Shown here: piece by piece, positions 1 through 7,530 of the stretch
Layout of the letters: each line of letters begins with the position of its first letter
Position numbering within the stretch: the first letter of the stretch is position 1
NCBI GenBank assembly: GCA_023301465.1
Contig: JALZUQ010000045.1
Coordinates: 1-47,893, forward strand
Source: Oligoflexales bacterium
Lineage (GTDB): Bacteria > Bdellovibrionota_B > Oligoflexia > Oligoflexales > JALZUQ01
Length of the DNA: 47,893 nucleotides
Direction: 5' to 3'
Translations under genes and position numbers: made by a program
Notes under the pieces: model-generated
Seen by the model: the letters and a program-made list of their open reading frames with translations, nothing else
Database searches by the model: none
What the model was told of the DNA's origin: nothing

Positions 1-198
1 TGGAACAAGTACCGGAGTTGGAACAAGTACCGGAGTTGGAACAAGTACCGGAGTTGGAACAAGTACCGGAGTTGGAACAAGTACCGGAGTTGGAACAAGC
101 ACCGGAGTTGGAACAAGCACCGGAGTTGGAACAAGCACCGGAGTTGGAACAAGCACCGGAGTTGGAACAAGCACCGGAGTTGGAACAAGCACCGGAAC
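1..198. repeat. 18-bp tandem repeat array (GTSTGV-encoding)
   Basis: Ten full copies and one diverging copy of an 18-bp unit (TGGAACAAGTACCGGAGT) run from the window edge to about 198. The first five units carry AAGTACC and units six to eleven carry AAGCACC, a silent AGT to AGC serine codon change in the coding frame. The copies are otherwise identical, so the array has grown recently by block duplication. The unit length is a multiple of three, so copy-number change keeps the reading frame. The array continues upstream of the window. Confidence 0.97.
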
Positions 199-805
199 TG
201 ATGGTTCAGTAGAGGTGTGTGGTTTGAGTAATGGTGATATCAATCTAAGATTTGATGATGAGATACAAGGGTGCTTAGATGGATCTACAAATGGTGCACC
301 GACTATATATAACTTTGACCAGAATATATGTTCATCTGTCCCACCATCTTCTGAGTTTAATTGTGATCTTAATGGTTTGTCGCAGCATCTCGATAATCTA
401 GGTATCCCTAAAGATGAGCTAGCGTCAAGTAATGCATCAGATGCTATTTGGGTTGGTTGTGGTGTAAGAGAAACGAGTGAGGCTTCTTTTATATTTGCAC
501 AGTATTATGTGAGGCCAAATATCAGATTAGATGAAAATGAATGTCAGTTTGTAAATATTGCTAATGGAGAAGTGACAACTGGTTGTTTCATCAAGCCAAA
601 AGCTGGTGCTGATTTATCCTTCTTTATCAACAACATCAACTTACGAGTAACATTGACGAACACCTTAAATGCCGAAAGAAACAATTTAAGTGGTTTATCT
701 GGTGCTAGCCTTACCGCTAAACAACAAGAAATTACAGAACTACAAAAACAAATTAGAGTTCTTGGTCTTGATTACGTAGCTGAGTGTTACAGGCGTAGTC
801 TATAA
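2..805 (+). CDS. C-terminal part of secreted GTSTGV-repeat protein (5'-partial)
   Basis: The frame is open from the first base of the window, so the gene begins upstream. About 66 residues of Gly-Thr-Ser-Thr-Gly-Val repeats, a flexible stalk-like low-complexity region, lead into a C-terminal domain of about 200 residues containing eight cysteines and ending in a short helical segment. A GTG at 215 would also open this frame, but the in-frame repeats before it argue that it is internal. Repeat stalk plus Cys-bearing terminal domain suggests an extracytoplasmic surface or pilin-like protein, comparable in style to the gene at 3261, but I do not recognise the domain. Its last 53 bp overlap the convergent amidotransferase gene. 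Confidence 0.8.
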   Translation, partial: GTSTGVGTSTGVGTSTGVGTSTGVGTSTGVGTSTGVGTSTGVGTSTGVGTSTGVGTSTGVGTSTGTDGSVEVCGLSNGDINLRFDDEIQGCLDGSTNGAPTIYNFDQNICSSVPPSSEFNCDLNGLSQHLDNLGIPKDELASSNASDAIWVGCGVRETSEASFIFAQYYVRPNIRLDENECQFVNIANGEVTTGCFIKPKAGADLSFFINNINLRVTLTNTLNAERNNLSGLSGASLTAKQQEITELQKQIRVLGLDYVAECYRRSL

Positions 806-1391
806 ATTGTGAGAAAATCCAATAATTGTCTTTATAAGAAATATTATTAGATAATGATTGTTCCGGGTGACCCTGAAAAGTAAATACCTCGGAACTTTTG
901 TGCTTTAATGCTTCAAACTGATGTGTTGAACTCACTCCTATAGCTTTCATCTGCGATGATAAAGTGCTAACGATTTGCCTGTGGGAGTATTGCATATCAA
1001 ACTCTTGCTTTTTCCAAATTTCATTTGAGAATAACTGGATTGATCTACTTCCTTTAAACTTTTTTTGATCTTTAAAATAGTAACCTAATTGACACCCGAA
1101 TGTATGAGCGATTAATTGATGCCCATAACATATACCAAGCAAGGGGGTATTGTTCTGGTGGCACCACATGATCTCTTCAATGAGTTTGTCTTGCCAAGGT
1201 AGGTAATCACTGACATCAAAGTCGCTGCCTAAAATAATCATTGCAGAGATATCACTATGATCAATATGAAAGATACTATCTGAAAATTGAGGCACATGGT
1301 ATTCACACTTGTACTTTGATAATGCTGAGATTTTATTAAAAACGGCAGTTTCAATGCGGTGTTTTGCAGGGTCTATGATGACTAGTTTCAC
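753..1391 (-). CDS. Class I glutamine amidotransferase (GATase1)
   Basis: A free-standing triad glutaminase domain of 212 residues, of the type found in GMP synthase and in stand-alone family members. The nucleophile elbow GICYGHQ gives Cys88, and QGHPE gives the His175/Glu177 pair, so the glutamine-hydrolysing triad is intact. No synthetase domain is attached and no partner gene lies next to it, so the acceptor substrate is unknown; stand-alone homologues include gamma-glutamyl hydrolases and putative GMP synthase-like proteins. The start is a GTG preceded by AAGGAG about 10 nt upstream. The 3' end overlaps the convergent repeat-protein gene by 53 bp. Confidence 0.88.
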   Translation of the reverse strand: MKLVIIDPAKHRIETAVFNKISALSKYKCEYHVPQFSDSIFHIDHSDISAMIILGSDFDVSDYLPWQDKLIEEIMWCHQNNTPLLGICYGHQLIAHTFGCQLGYYFKDQKKFKGSRSIQLFSNEIWKKQEFDMQYSHRQIVSTLSSQMKAIGVSSTHQFEALKHKSSEVFTFQGHPEQSLSNNISYKDNYWIFSQFIDYACNTQLRNQDQEL

Positions 1392-1487
1392 GGTTATTAC
1401 GCTCCTTAGGAGTTTGAGTCAATATGACTTGTGAAGTCATACCTACTATATTAGGCTAAGATAACATATTTTTATTGGAATGAAGTT

Positions 1488-2060
1488 ATGAATCCCTCAA
1501 TTCTAGAATCTTTAAAACAAGCTCACCAAGATCTTGGAAACTTAATATCTTCAACGAGCACTTTACAGTCAATCGAGTCTGCAGCCAAGTGCTTGCATGA
1601 TGCCTTTTCTCATCAAAAGAAAGTCTTAGCTTGCGGCAATGGTGGGTCCATGTGTGACGCTATGCACTTTACAGAAGAACTGAGCGGGAAATTTCGTGAA
1701 GAGCGGCGGGCTCTTCCCGCAATAAGTTTATCAGAGCCGGGTTTTTTAACATGTGTTGGAAATGATTACGGTTACGAAAAAGTTTTTTCCCGTGGAGTAG
1801 AAGCCTTTGGTCAACAAGGCGATGTGCTTGTGGTTTTTACAACGAGTGGCCGTAGTCAAAATATCATCGAAAGCATGAAGCAAGCAAAAAAACAAAATTT
1901 AAAAGTCATTGCATTAGTTGGAAAGTGCGATGAGTCATTTAGTGAGCTTTGTGATGTTCTTATCAAAACTCCGGGTTCCAGTGGTTATGCTGATAGGGTG
2001 CAAGAGCTACATGGGATCGTCGTTCATTTATTGATTGAGTTAGTAGAGGGAATGCTTTGA
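1488..2060 (+). CDS. gmhA: Phosphoheptose isomerase GmhA
   Basis: Converts sedoheptulose 7-phosphate to D-glycero-D-manno-heptose 7-phosphate, the first step toward the heptose of the LPS inner core. The protein is 190 residues, as in E. coli (192). It is a SIS-domain isomerase with the CGNGGS motif at residues 49-54, His60 and Glu64 in AMHFTEELSG, the phosphate-binding TTSGRSQN loop at 118-125, and Asp169, Gln172 and His180 in the C-terminal helix, matching the known zinc and catalytic positions. It is followed with a TTGA stop/start overlap by manA, so the two are probably co-translated. This gene is good evidence for an LPS-making Gram-negative. Confidence 0.95.
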   Translation: MNPSILESLKQAHQDLGNLISSTSTLQSIESAAKCLHDAFSHQKKVLACGNGGSMCDAMHFTEELSGKFREERRALPAISLSEPGFLTCVGNDYGYEKVFSRGVEAFGQQGDVLVVFTTSGRSQNIIESMKQAKKQNLKVIALVGKCDESFSELCDVLIKTPGSSGYADRVQELHGIVVHLLIELVEGML

Positions 2061-3046
2061 GTCTTTATTTTTTAAAACCAGATAATTTCACACCATTAAC
2101 TCGTACACCTTGGGCTGGAGACAAAATCCATTCACTAAAATCAGATCATGTAGAAAACTGCCCCACTAGAATAGGTGAGTCATGGGAGTTTTCATGTGAT
2201 CCGGCAATGGTTTCAAAGCTTAAAGATAGCCACCAAGAAATTACAGAGTGCTTACAAAAACCTACTGATGTCCTGATTAAATTACTCCATGCTTCATCTT
2301 CACTAAGCCTACAAATTCACCCACACGATGATGATCCACAATTGAAAGAGGACGAATGTGGAAAGCCAGAAGCTTGGTATGTGATCGACTCTGATCCGGG
2401 GTGTGGAATTTACTTGGGCTTTAAAGAAAACTATTCAAAAGACTCTCTTCCAGAGTTACTCAAAAATGCACAAAATGATGAATGTCTTCACTTTATAGAA
2501 ACAAAGCCCGGAGATTATTTTGAGATTTTACCGGGCGTACCTCATGCGATAGGCCCTGGGGTTTTGCTTTTGGAGCCTCAGCGAGTACGCAGTGGAAAAT
2601 CTGGGAAAACATATAGAATGTGGGACTGGAATAGAAAGTATAATACAGATGGTGTTGTTGATGAAGTAAATGGCAATCCAAGAGAGCTTCACCTTAGCCA
2701 AGCACTTAGTTGTTTAAGCATGGATGATATTTCTGGAAAGTCGATTGAGTTACAGTGCCGTAAAAAAGCTAATATGAATCAAGAAGACAGTATGTCAATT
2801 CAGGCATTTCCCGCAAATGAAGACTTTCAGTTAACTGTTCTAAATTTTAAAGATGAAAAAGAGTATTCAATAGATTTTTGTCAAAAACTTGCAGTGATCA
2901 CTGTATTTGATGGAAAGCTTGTTGTAGAGGACCAAACAGTTTCTAAAGGCCAATCGTTTGTGGTCGAAAACCAAGAACTGAAAATCACTGGTTTTGCGGG
3001 TTTACATTGTTCTATTGTGATAGATGAACCCTCATCATCTTTATGA
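2057..3046 (+). CDS. manA: Mannose-6-phosphate isomerase, class I (ManA)
   Basis: Interconverts fructose 6-phosphate and mannose 6-phosphate, feeding GDP-mannose and mannose-containing polysaccharide. The type I cupin zinc site is visible: Gln86 and His88 in LQIHPHDD, Glu105 in GKPEAWYV and His163 in GVPHAIGPG. The arginine-containing EPQRVRSGKSGKTYRMWDW segment is typical of the family. The length, 329 residues, is between the short Bacillus type and the E. coli type (391). The TTG start at 2057 overlaps the gmhA stop and has an AGAGGG Shine-Dalgarno at 2045-2050. The pairing with gmhA suggests one transcript for surface sugar precursors. Confidence 0.93.
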   Translation: MSLYFLKPDNFTPLTRTPWAGDKIHSLKSDHVENCPTRIGESWEFSCDPAMVSKLKDSHQEITECLQKPTDVLIKLLHASSSLSLQIHPHDDDPQLKEDECGKPEAWYVIDSDPGCGIYLGFKENYSKDSLPELLKNAQNDECLHFIETKPGDYFEILPGVPHAIGPGVLLLEPQRVRSGKSGKTYRMWDWNRKYNTDGVVDEVNGNPRELHLSQALSCLSMDDISGKSIELQCRKKANMNQEDSMSIQAFPANEDFQLTVLNFKDEKEYSIDFCQKLAVITVFDGKLVVEDQTVSKGQSFVVENQELKITGFAGLHCSIVIDEPSSSL

Positions 3047-3115
3047 TTTTAAAGCGTCGTCTTTTTTAAGAATTCCTTTATGGGTTAGGTGTTGAGGGTT
3101 ATTCGACGCTAAGAC

Positions 3116-3143
3116 TTGTATTGCACTCGTTTCTTGGTATAAT
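3116..3143 (+). promoter_or_regulatory. Possible sigma70-type promoter for pilin-like gene
   Basis: TTGTAT (3116-3121), a 16-nt spacer and a perfect TATAAT (3138-3143) lie about 115 nt upstream of the TTG start at 3261. The -35 match is partial. A 7-bp inverted repeat, AGCGTCG at 3053-3059 and CGACGCT at 3104-3110, lies just upstream, after manA. Confidence 0.35.
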
Positions 3144-3260
3144 AATTATATCGCTAAAACCTCGTTATTATAGATTTTTTTTATAGTGTTTATGTCACTG
3201 TGGTTTCTTGCGATGAGAAATATAGGGCAATAGTACAATTTAAAAAAAGGATCGACTACT

Positions 3261-4682
3261 TTGAAGAAGTATTTATCAAAACTGCTTAAAAAGTCAAAAA
3301 AAGATGAACAAGGTCTTTCACTCATTGAAACGATGATTGTGGTTGCCGTTACTTCCATTTTAGCAACTGGAGGTTATTATGCAGTAAACTCTGCACAAAA
3401 TGACTCAAGTCGAGCAGAAATTGAGACTGCACTTAACTCATTTGCATCAGCCTCTTCAAAAAAATGGTACAAAGACTATAGTTTTGAAGAAAAATCATCA
3501 ACGGTTCGACCGCTTTTAGATCCTGCAGCAAGTGGTGATTGTGTTTCTGGGTATGCTGCACAATATGGTTTTAAAATATCTGAAGATGAGTGTAGGAAGT
3601 TAGAATATAAAGTAGAAGTAATCTCTTGTGAGACAAATGGTAAATTAATGGCAACTAGTTTAGCCGGAAAGATGGGCTGTACTGCTGCTGGAGCTGATAC
3701 GTTCACGATGACTTTTGATCCCTTGCGTGGAAATATCATCACACATGCACACAAATCTGATACATGTGAGACATATACTGCTAATAGCAGTATTGTATGT
3801 CGTGGTACTACGGCTTTGGCGTCTTCTGCTCCACCACCACCTGTTCCAACGGCAATTCCAACCCCTATCGTAACAACAACTCCTAATACTTACGGTTGTC
3901 CCGGAGATCTTGTTGAGCAATATGGAGTTGGTAAACGGGCGAATGGAGAATATATCAATATTTTAGTTTGTCAAAATATTGGTCATCCATGGCAAACAGA
4001 GAACGAAGTAGGGATACAAGGTTGTGGTACTCAATATCATAATAACCCTGCTCACCAACTAGGTCCTTGTCCTCCTTTACCACCAGATTATGGTGGTTGT
4101 TCAGTAGCTCAAGCTGAAGGTGCAGCTGCTTCTTTTAATTCAGATGGAACAGTTAAGAAAATTTTTGTTTGTCAAACCTCAAATAATAAAACTCTCGAAA
4201 ATGGTGCTAACGCCTGTGGTTCAGTTTTAAACCACCCTTCTAGGGTTCTTGGGAAGTGCGGAGATATTGCTGTACCTGATCCAACTCCAACAGCTACGCC
4301 AACTCCAACAGCTACGCCAACTCCTGATGATTTACCAGTTCTTAGCCATGGTTGTACACAAGCAGAAGTTGATGCCAATCGGATTGGTTCATCAAACCGG
4401 ATTAGAGTTTGTCGTAATGTAGGAGAATATTACCGCAATAATAGTGATGATTGGTTTGGCAATTGTGGTCAGCTTAAAAACAACCCCACTACCCAATTAG
4501 GAATTTGTCCACCAACTTTGCATTGTACACCAGAAGAAATTGAAACACATAGAATTAACGCGTGGAGTATAAGAATATGTCGTAATGTACATGAGTCATA
4601 CCGTAGTAATGGTACAGCTCATCCTGATAATTGTTTTCATCATAAAGATAGTTCTCGAAATGCCATAGGAAGTTGCCCGTAA
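3261..4682 (+). CDS. Type IV pilin-like protein with four 4-Cys repeats
   Basis: A 473-residue protein with a class III (prepilin) signal: basic leader, cleavage Gly18, then LSLIE with the conserved Glu at +5 and a hydrophobic helix to about residue 42. Residues about 43-185 form a pilin-like head with cysteines at 94, 111, 123, 140, 169 and 180. After a Pro/Thr linker come four repeats, each with four cysteines: 213/237/255/270, 280/304/319/333, 365/384/402/416 and 422/440/458/472. Each has a VCQN or VCRN-like motif at the second Cys and a final Leu-Gly-x-Cys-like motif. A second Pro/Thr linker (TPTPTATPTP type) separates repeats 2 and 3. The TTG start has AAAGG upstream. Export and assembly would need prepilin peptidase; no pilus machinery is nearby. 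The repeat domain is not one I recognise; adhesion or ligand binding is only a guess. Confidence 0.88.
   Translation: MKKYLSKLLKKSKKDEQGLSLIETMIVVAVTSILATGGYYAVNSAQNDSSRAEIETALNSFASASSKKWYKDYSFEEKSSTVRPLLDPAASGDCVSGYAAQYGFKISEDECRKLEYKVEVISCETNGKLMATSLAGKMGCTAAGADTFTMTFDPLRGNIITHAHKSDTCETYTANSSIVCRGTTALASSAPPPPVPTAIPTPIVTTTPNTYGCPGDLVEQYGVGKRANGEYINILVCQNIGHPWQTENEVGIQGCGTQYHNNPAHQLGPCPPLPPDYGGCSVAQAEGAAASFNSDGTVKKIFVCQTSNNKTLENGANACGSVLNHPSRVLGKCGDIAVPDPTPTATPTPTATPTPDDLPVLSHGCTQAEVDANRIGSSNRIRVCRNVGEYYRNNSDDWFGNCGQLKNNPTTQLGICPPTLHCTPEEIETHRINAWSIRICRNVHESYRSNGTAHPDNCFHHKDSSRNAIGSCP
4281..4324 (+). repeat. 18-bp direct repeat encoding Pro/Thr linker
   Basis: Two and a half tandem copies of CCAACTCCAACAGCTACG encode the Pro-Thr-Pro-Thr-Ala-Thr linker between Cys repeats 2 and 3 of the pilin-like protein. 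It has the same unit length as the GTSTGV array at the window start but an unrelated sequence. Confidence 0.9.
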
Positions 4683-4770
4683 GTATTTTCGTAGGAGCAG
4701 TTTGCTTTCATACTGAAGGGTGTTAAAAATATGATGTAGTTACTTGTGAAGAAATGATTAAACTAAGTAA

Positions 4771-4803
4771 AATGCCGGCTTTCTATCAGCCGGCATTTTT
4801 TTA
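4771..4803 (+). terminator. Rho-independent terminator after pilin-like gene
   Basis: A perfect 10-bp stem, AATGCCGGCT / AGCCGGCATT, with a 7-nt loop is followed by a T-rich run. It lies 88 nt after the stop of the pilin-like gene. The rest of the 4683-5024 gap is AT-rich. It holds a possible weak promoter (TTGACA at 4911-4916, TACGAT at 4932-4937, short 15-nt spacer) and no gene that I can support. Confidence 0.93.
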
Positions 4804-5024
4804 TATTCTAATGGCCTTAAGTCAAATACTCTAAAGCAAACTTTGTTTATCTATTTAAGATAATAAAAGACCTGTATAAGTAACTGTAAATAAGAATAAT
4901 AATCCTGTTTTTGACAATTTCAATCACAATTTACGATGAGTTTAATACAAAGATGGTTTTTCAAGTTTTTGGTTGAACCAGAATGAAGATCACTCTGAAT
5001 GAAACCAAACAGGAGAGTTTAAAC

Positions 5025-5807
5025 GTGAGTGCAGTAAAGAAGATTTCGCCGTTATTTAAACAGAAGTATACTTCAGCTTTAAGACTTTCTATTGTGATTC
5101 CTTGCTATAACGAATCTAACCGCTTCCCTATTTTAAAAAATGGTGTCCAAGAGTTTCTACATAGTCACCGTAGTTATGAAGTAGAGATTATTTTAGTGAA
5201 TGACGGTAGTGCAGATAATACCTCTAGTCTTTTAAAGCGTTTTAAAAATGATATTCAACTAGAGTTTCCAGAAACAGCTGTAAAGGTTTGTGACCTTGAA
5301 AAAAACCAAGGTAAGGGTGCTGCATTACAAGAAGGTGTAAAAACAGCTTCAGGTAACTGGATTTTAACGGTAGATGCAGACATGGCAACTCCATTAACAC
5401 AGATGAATGATTGGGTCAGTAAGTTTGATGCCATTGAAGATTCGGATAGTATTTATATTGGAAGCAGAAGAAATAAAAACTCACAGAACTCTTTTTTAAG
5501 AGAAGTCTTGAGCAAGGGGTTTTCCTTTATTAACAAAACCATGTTTGGAATTCCAGCTAATGATACTCAATGTGGGTTTAAACTCTATCCATCAGCATTG
5601 GCAAAGGTGTTGTTTCGTAAAATGGGTGAAAAGGGCTGGGCTCATGATGTTGAGCTTTTATATAAAGTGAGAAAACTCGGTTACCGCATTCGTTCACTTG
5701 ACGTGCATTGGCAAGAAGTTGAAGGATCAAAGATTAATGTACTTTGGGACCCATTGAGAATGTTTGGTGCCATTTTAAAAATACGTTTGTCTAGGTGGTT
5801 TTATTAA
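5025..5807 (+). CDS. Family 2 glycosyltransferase, Alg5/DPG-synthase-like
   Basis: A GT-A fold glycosyltransferase resembling dolichyl-phosphate beta-glucosyltransferases. It has LSIVIPCYNE at the N-terminus, VNDGS around residues 58-62, GKGAALQEG, the DxD-type DADMATP around 117-123, the acceptor-side TQCGFKLY segment and a C-terminal WQEVEGSK segment typical of the Alg5-like group. It has no membrane helix of its own. It would transfer a nucleotide-activated sugar to a polyprenyl phosphate at the inner membrane. I chose the GTG at 5025 because AGGAG lies 9 nt upstream; the ATG at 4983 has no Shine-Dalgarno. Its stop overlaps that of the convergent M24 gene in a shared TTAA. Confidence 0.88.
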   Translation: MSAVKKISPLFKQKYTSALRLSIVIPCYNESNRFPILKNGVQEFLHSHRSYEVEIILVNDGSADNTSSLLKRFKNDIQLEFPETAVKVCDLEKNQGKGAALQEGVKTASGNWILTVDADMATPLTQMNDWVSKFDAIEDSDSIYIGSRRNKNSQNSFLREVLSKGFSFINKTMFGIPANDTQCGFKLYPSALAKVLFRKMGEKGWAHDVELLYKVRKLGYRIRSLDVHWQEVEGSKINVLWDPLRMFGAILKIRLSRWFY

Positions 5808-7027
5808 TAGCCAAACTTTTCATCTAAAGGATAAAGGGTCATTAACTTTGGCCCTTTTTTTGTGAGATAAATTTGCTGTTCTAGCTTTACTCCGTCTTGG
5901 GCTCCTTCTTCACCAGCATAAAACTCAACGGCCAAAACCATATTCTCTCTTAGTGTGCCTTTTGGGTATTCTCCTTTGACTTGATCAGGAAAACCTAAAA
6001 AAGGTGTTTCATCGTCTGTGCCAATGCCATGTGCAAAGACTGGATAACGTTGTTTGGTGTACTTTTTAGGTACTTTGGGAATTTGATGAGCTAGCTCTTC
6101 GTAGGTTTTTCCAACCGTGCAGAGCTCCATGGTTTGGTTAATGAAGTCTACAGAGTACTTATATGCATCTAATTGTGTTTGTGTTGGTTTATTGCCACAT
6201 AAAAAGGTTCTTGAGATATCACAAGCATAACCTTCCGGGCCAATCATGTCGGTATCAATCGCAATCAAGTCACCGCTTCTCACAATCTTGTTTCCTGCTT
6301 CTTGAAACCATGGATTCGTTTTGTAGCCGGACGCAATTAATCTTGTAAAACACCACTCACCACCTAATTCGAGCATTTTTTGCCAAAAACAAGATAAGAG
6401 ATAGTTTTCAGTGACGCCGGGTTTGATGTTTTCTTCCAAGTGAAAAAGTGCGGATTCGCAAACCGTGGCAGACTGAAGCATGAGTTTGATTTCATCGTCT
6501 GTTTTGATAATGCGTGCGTCTTGAATAACTTCATCAGCATCGCATAGTGTAAATTTTGAATTTTGGAGTGCTTGAAAACCATAAAAATCACAGCTATCAA
6601 TGCCAATTTTTCCTGAGCTAATTCCATTAGATTTAAGGGTGTCTTGTATTTCTGACATCCATAGTTTCGACATTTCTTGGGGCTTGCCACCACTAAATCT
6701 ATATTGCCAATATGTGGTTGGTTGAAAGTTTACTTGTTTCATATGAGACAAGACGGGAATAGATTCAGGGTACTCAAACAGATGGGGTTTGCCCTCGCAA
6801 GGTATCACAGCATAATGGGCGAAGTTTACTGCTGTCCACAATGGCATGACACTTACACCAGTGGTGTACCTTATGTGCATAATATCTGTGAGTATCAATG
6901 CGTCAACACCATGTTTCTTCATGGAGTCTTGTGTTTTTTGTAGCCTATCCGAACGAAGTGTATCGAGATTCACGGAATGGTCGTAAAACCCGGAATGGTT
7001 GACAGAGTTTCTGCGGTCGATTTGCAT
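5804..7027 (-). CDS. dddP: DddP-like M24-family protein, candidate DMSP lyase
   Basis: A pita-bread fold M24 protein of 407 residues. The dinuclear metal ligands are all present: Asp258 and Asp260 (AIDTDMIG), Asp270 (ACDISRT), His333 (FAHGIG), Glu368 (AVEFYAG) and Glu383 (KLEQQ). Their spacing (2, 10, 63, 35, 15) nearly equals that I recall for the DMSP lyase DddP (2, 10, 64, 35, 15). The proposed DddP catalytic residues also match: a Tyr five before the His (Tyr328) and an Asp six after it (Asp339). The TRLIASG and TNPWFQE blocks are DddP-like too. DddP cleaves dimethylsulfoniopropionate to dimethyl sulfide and acrylate. The ATG at 7027 is chosen because AAGGAGG lies 8 nt upstream. Alternative: another M24 peptidase or creatinase-like enzyme. 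No DMSP transporter or acrylate genes are adjacent. Confidence 0.75.
   Translation of the reverse strand: MQIDRRNSVNHSGFYDHSVNLDTLRSDRLQKTQDSMKKHGVDALILTDIMHIRYTTGVSVMPLWTAVNFAHYAVIPCEGKPHLFEYPESIPVLSHMKQVNFQPTTYWQYRFSGGKPQEMSKLWMSEIQDTLKSNGISSGKIGIDSCDFYGFQALQNSKFTLCDADEVIQDARIIKTDDEIKLMLQSATVCESALFHLEENIKPGVTENYLLSCFWQKMLELGGEWCFTRLIASGYKTNPWFQEAGNKIVRSGDLIAIDTDMIGPEGYACDISRTFLCGNKPTQTQLDAYKYSVDFINQTMELCTVGKTYEELAHQIPKVPKKYTKQRYPVFAHGIGTDDETPFLGFPDQVKGEYPKGTLRENMVLAVEFYAGEEGAQDGVKLEQQIYLTKKGPKLMTLYPLDEKFGY
5833..5861 (+). terminator. Terminator of glycosyltransferase gene, inside opposing gene
   Basis: AAAGGGTC (5833-5840) pairs with GGCCCTTT (5850-5857), with one G-U wobble and a 9-nt loop, followed by a T run to 5861 on the plus strand. 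It lies 26 nt after the glycosyltransferase stop and within the 3' coding end of the DddP-like gene. Confidence 0.65.
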
Positions 7028-7156
7028 AAATAAAACCTCCTTCAAGGTTTAAAAGTGTCAAAGTTTAAGCAACTGTCCAACTAAAGAATACTCACCGGAC
7101 ACTTAGTTCCTATAATAAATCAGTAAAACTGGATAAAGTCTGCTCATCCTTCATGA

Positions 7157-7360
7157 TCGGAATATGTTTCTAGATTATGTAACGAATGTGACGCAAAACT
7201 CAAGATAAAAAAACTAATTTGGCTGTGCAGAATTTTACTGATAGTGGGTTGCGTTGGTAGACATACAGATTTTAATGGTCCAACGGCAGATACAAGAAGG
7301 CACTCTATATATCCAGGTGCAGGTTTGAGTAGATACTTTCAATTTAACTTTGTAAAATAG
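7157..7360 (+). pseudogene. Possible gene remnant: lipoprotein- or porin-like tail
   Basis: Within the 500-bp stretch without a called gene, this frame stays open for 67 codons but has no ATG, GTG or TTG. It reads as a basic stretch, a hydrophobic segment ending LLIVGC (lipobox-like), and a tail ending YFQFNFVK, which resembles the last strand of an outer-membrane barrel. It may be the tail of a decayed envelope gene or chance. The rest of the gap holds an inverted repeat (AAGTGTC 7053-7059 / GACACTT 7098-7104) and the ribA upstream region. Confidence 0.25.
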
Positions 7361-7382
7361 CCTGTTCCAACAGGTAATCATC

Positions 7383-7411
7383 TTGGGTCAAAAAACATGA
7401 TTGGCTATAAT
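7383..7411 (+). promoter_or_regulatory. Possible ribA promoter
   Basis: TTGGGT (7383-7388), a 17-nt spacer and a perfect TATAAT (7406-7411) lie about 120 nt upstream of ribA. The -35 box is poor. I saw no FMN riboswitch-like conserved sequence in the leader. Confidence 0.3.
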
Positions 7412-7497
7412 ATAAAGTCCAATGAAGTTAGGTAGACGGTATTTTGCTTGTTAAGGTATATTTATAAGGTTTGCAATTTTATGGTGAAATGCATATA

Positions 7498-7520
7498 TAT
7501 TGACTTTAAATTAGTCAATA
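7498..7520 (+). promoter_or_regulatory. Hairpin just upstream of ribA start
   Basis: TATTGACT / AGTCAATA form a perfect 8-bp stem with a 7-nt loop, ending 10 nt before the ribA ATG and adjoining its weak GGA ribosome site. It could affect translation or be a protein-binding palindrome; no function is shown. Confidence 0.4.
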
Positions 7521-7530
7521 TGGATAACCA

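Noticed and set aside
1-198. Direct repeats as a possible CRISPR array
   Set aside because: Units are contiguous with no spacers and encode a peptide repeat.
18-212. Open frame of EQVPEL/EQAPEL repeats
   Set aside because: It is a second reading of the 18-bp array. The frame that continues into the 196-residue Cys-containing domain is GTSTGV, so this one is a shadow.
4172-4378. Minus-strand frame with Gly-Val repeats
   Set aside because: It is antisense to the Pro/Thr linker of the pilin-like gene and has no ribosome site or motif.
5804-5807. Shared TTAA stop overlap, repeated at 26974-26977
   Set aside because: TTAA is the simplest way for two convergent genes to share stop codons; two cases in a compact genome need no special explanation.
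7412-7530. FMN riboswitch upstream of ribA
   Set aside because: None of the conserved core sequences is visible; only a simple 8-bp hairpin is present.
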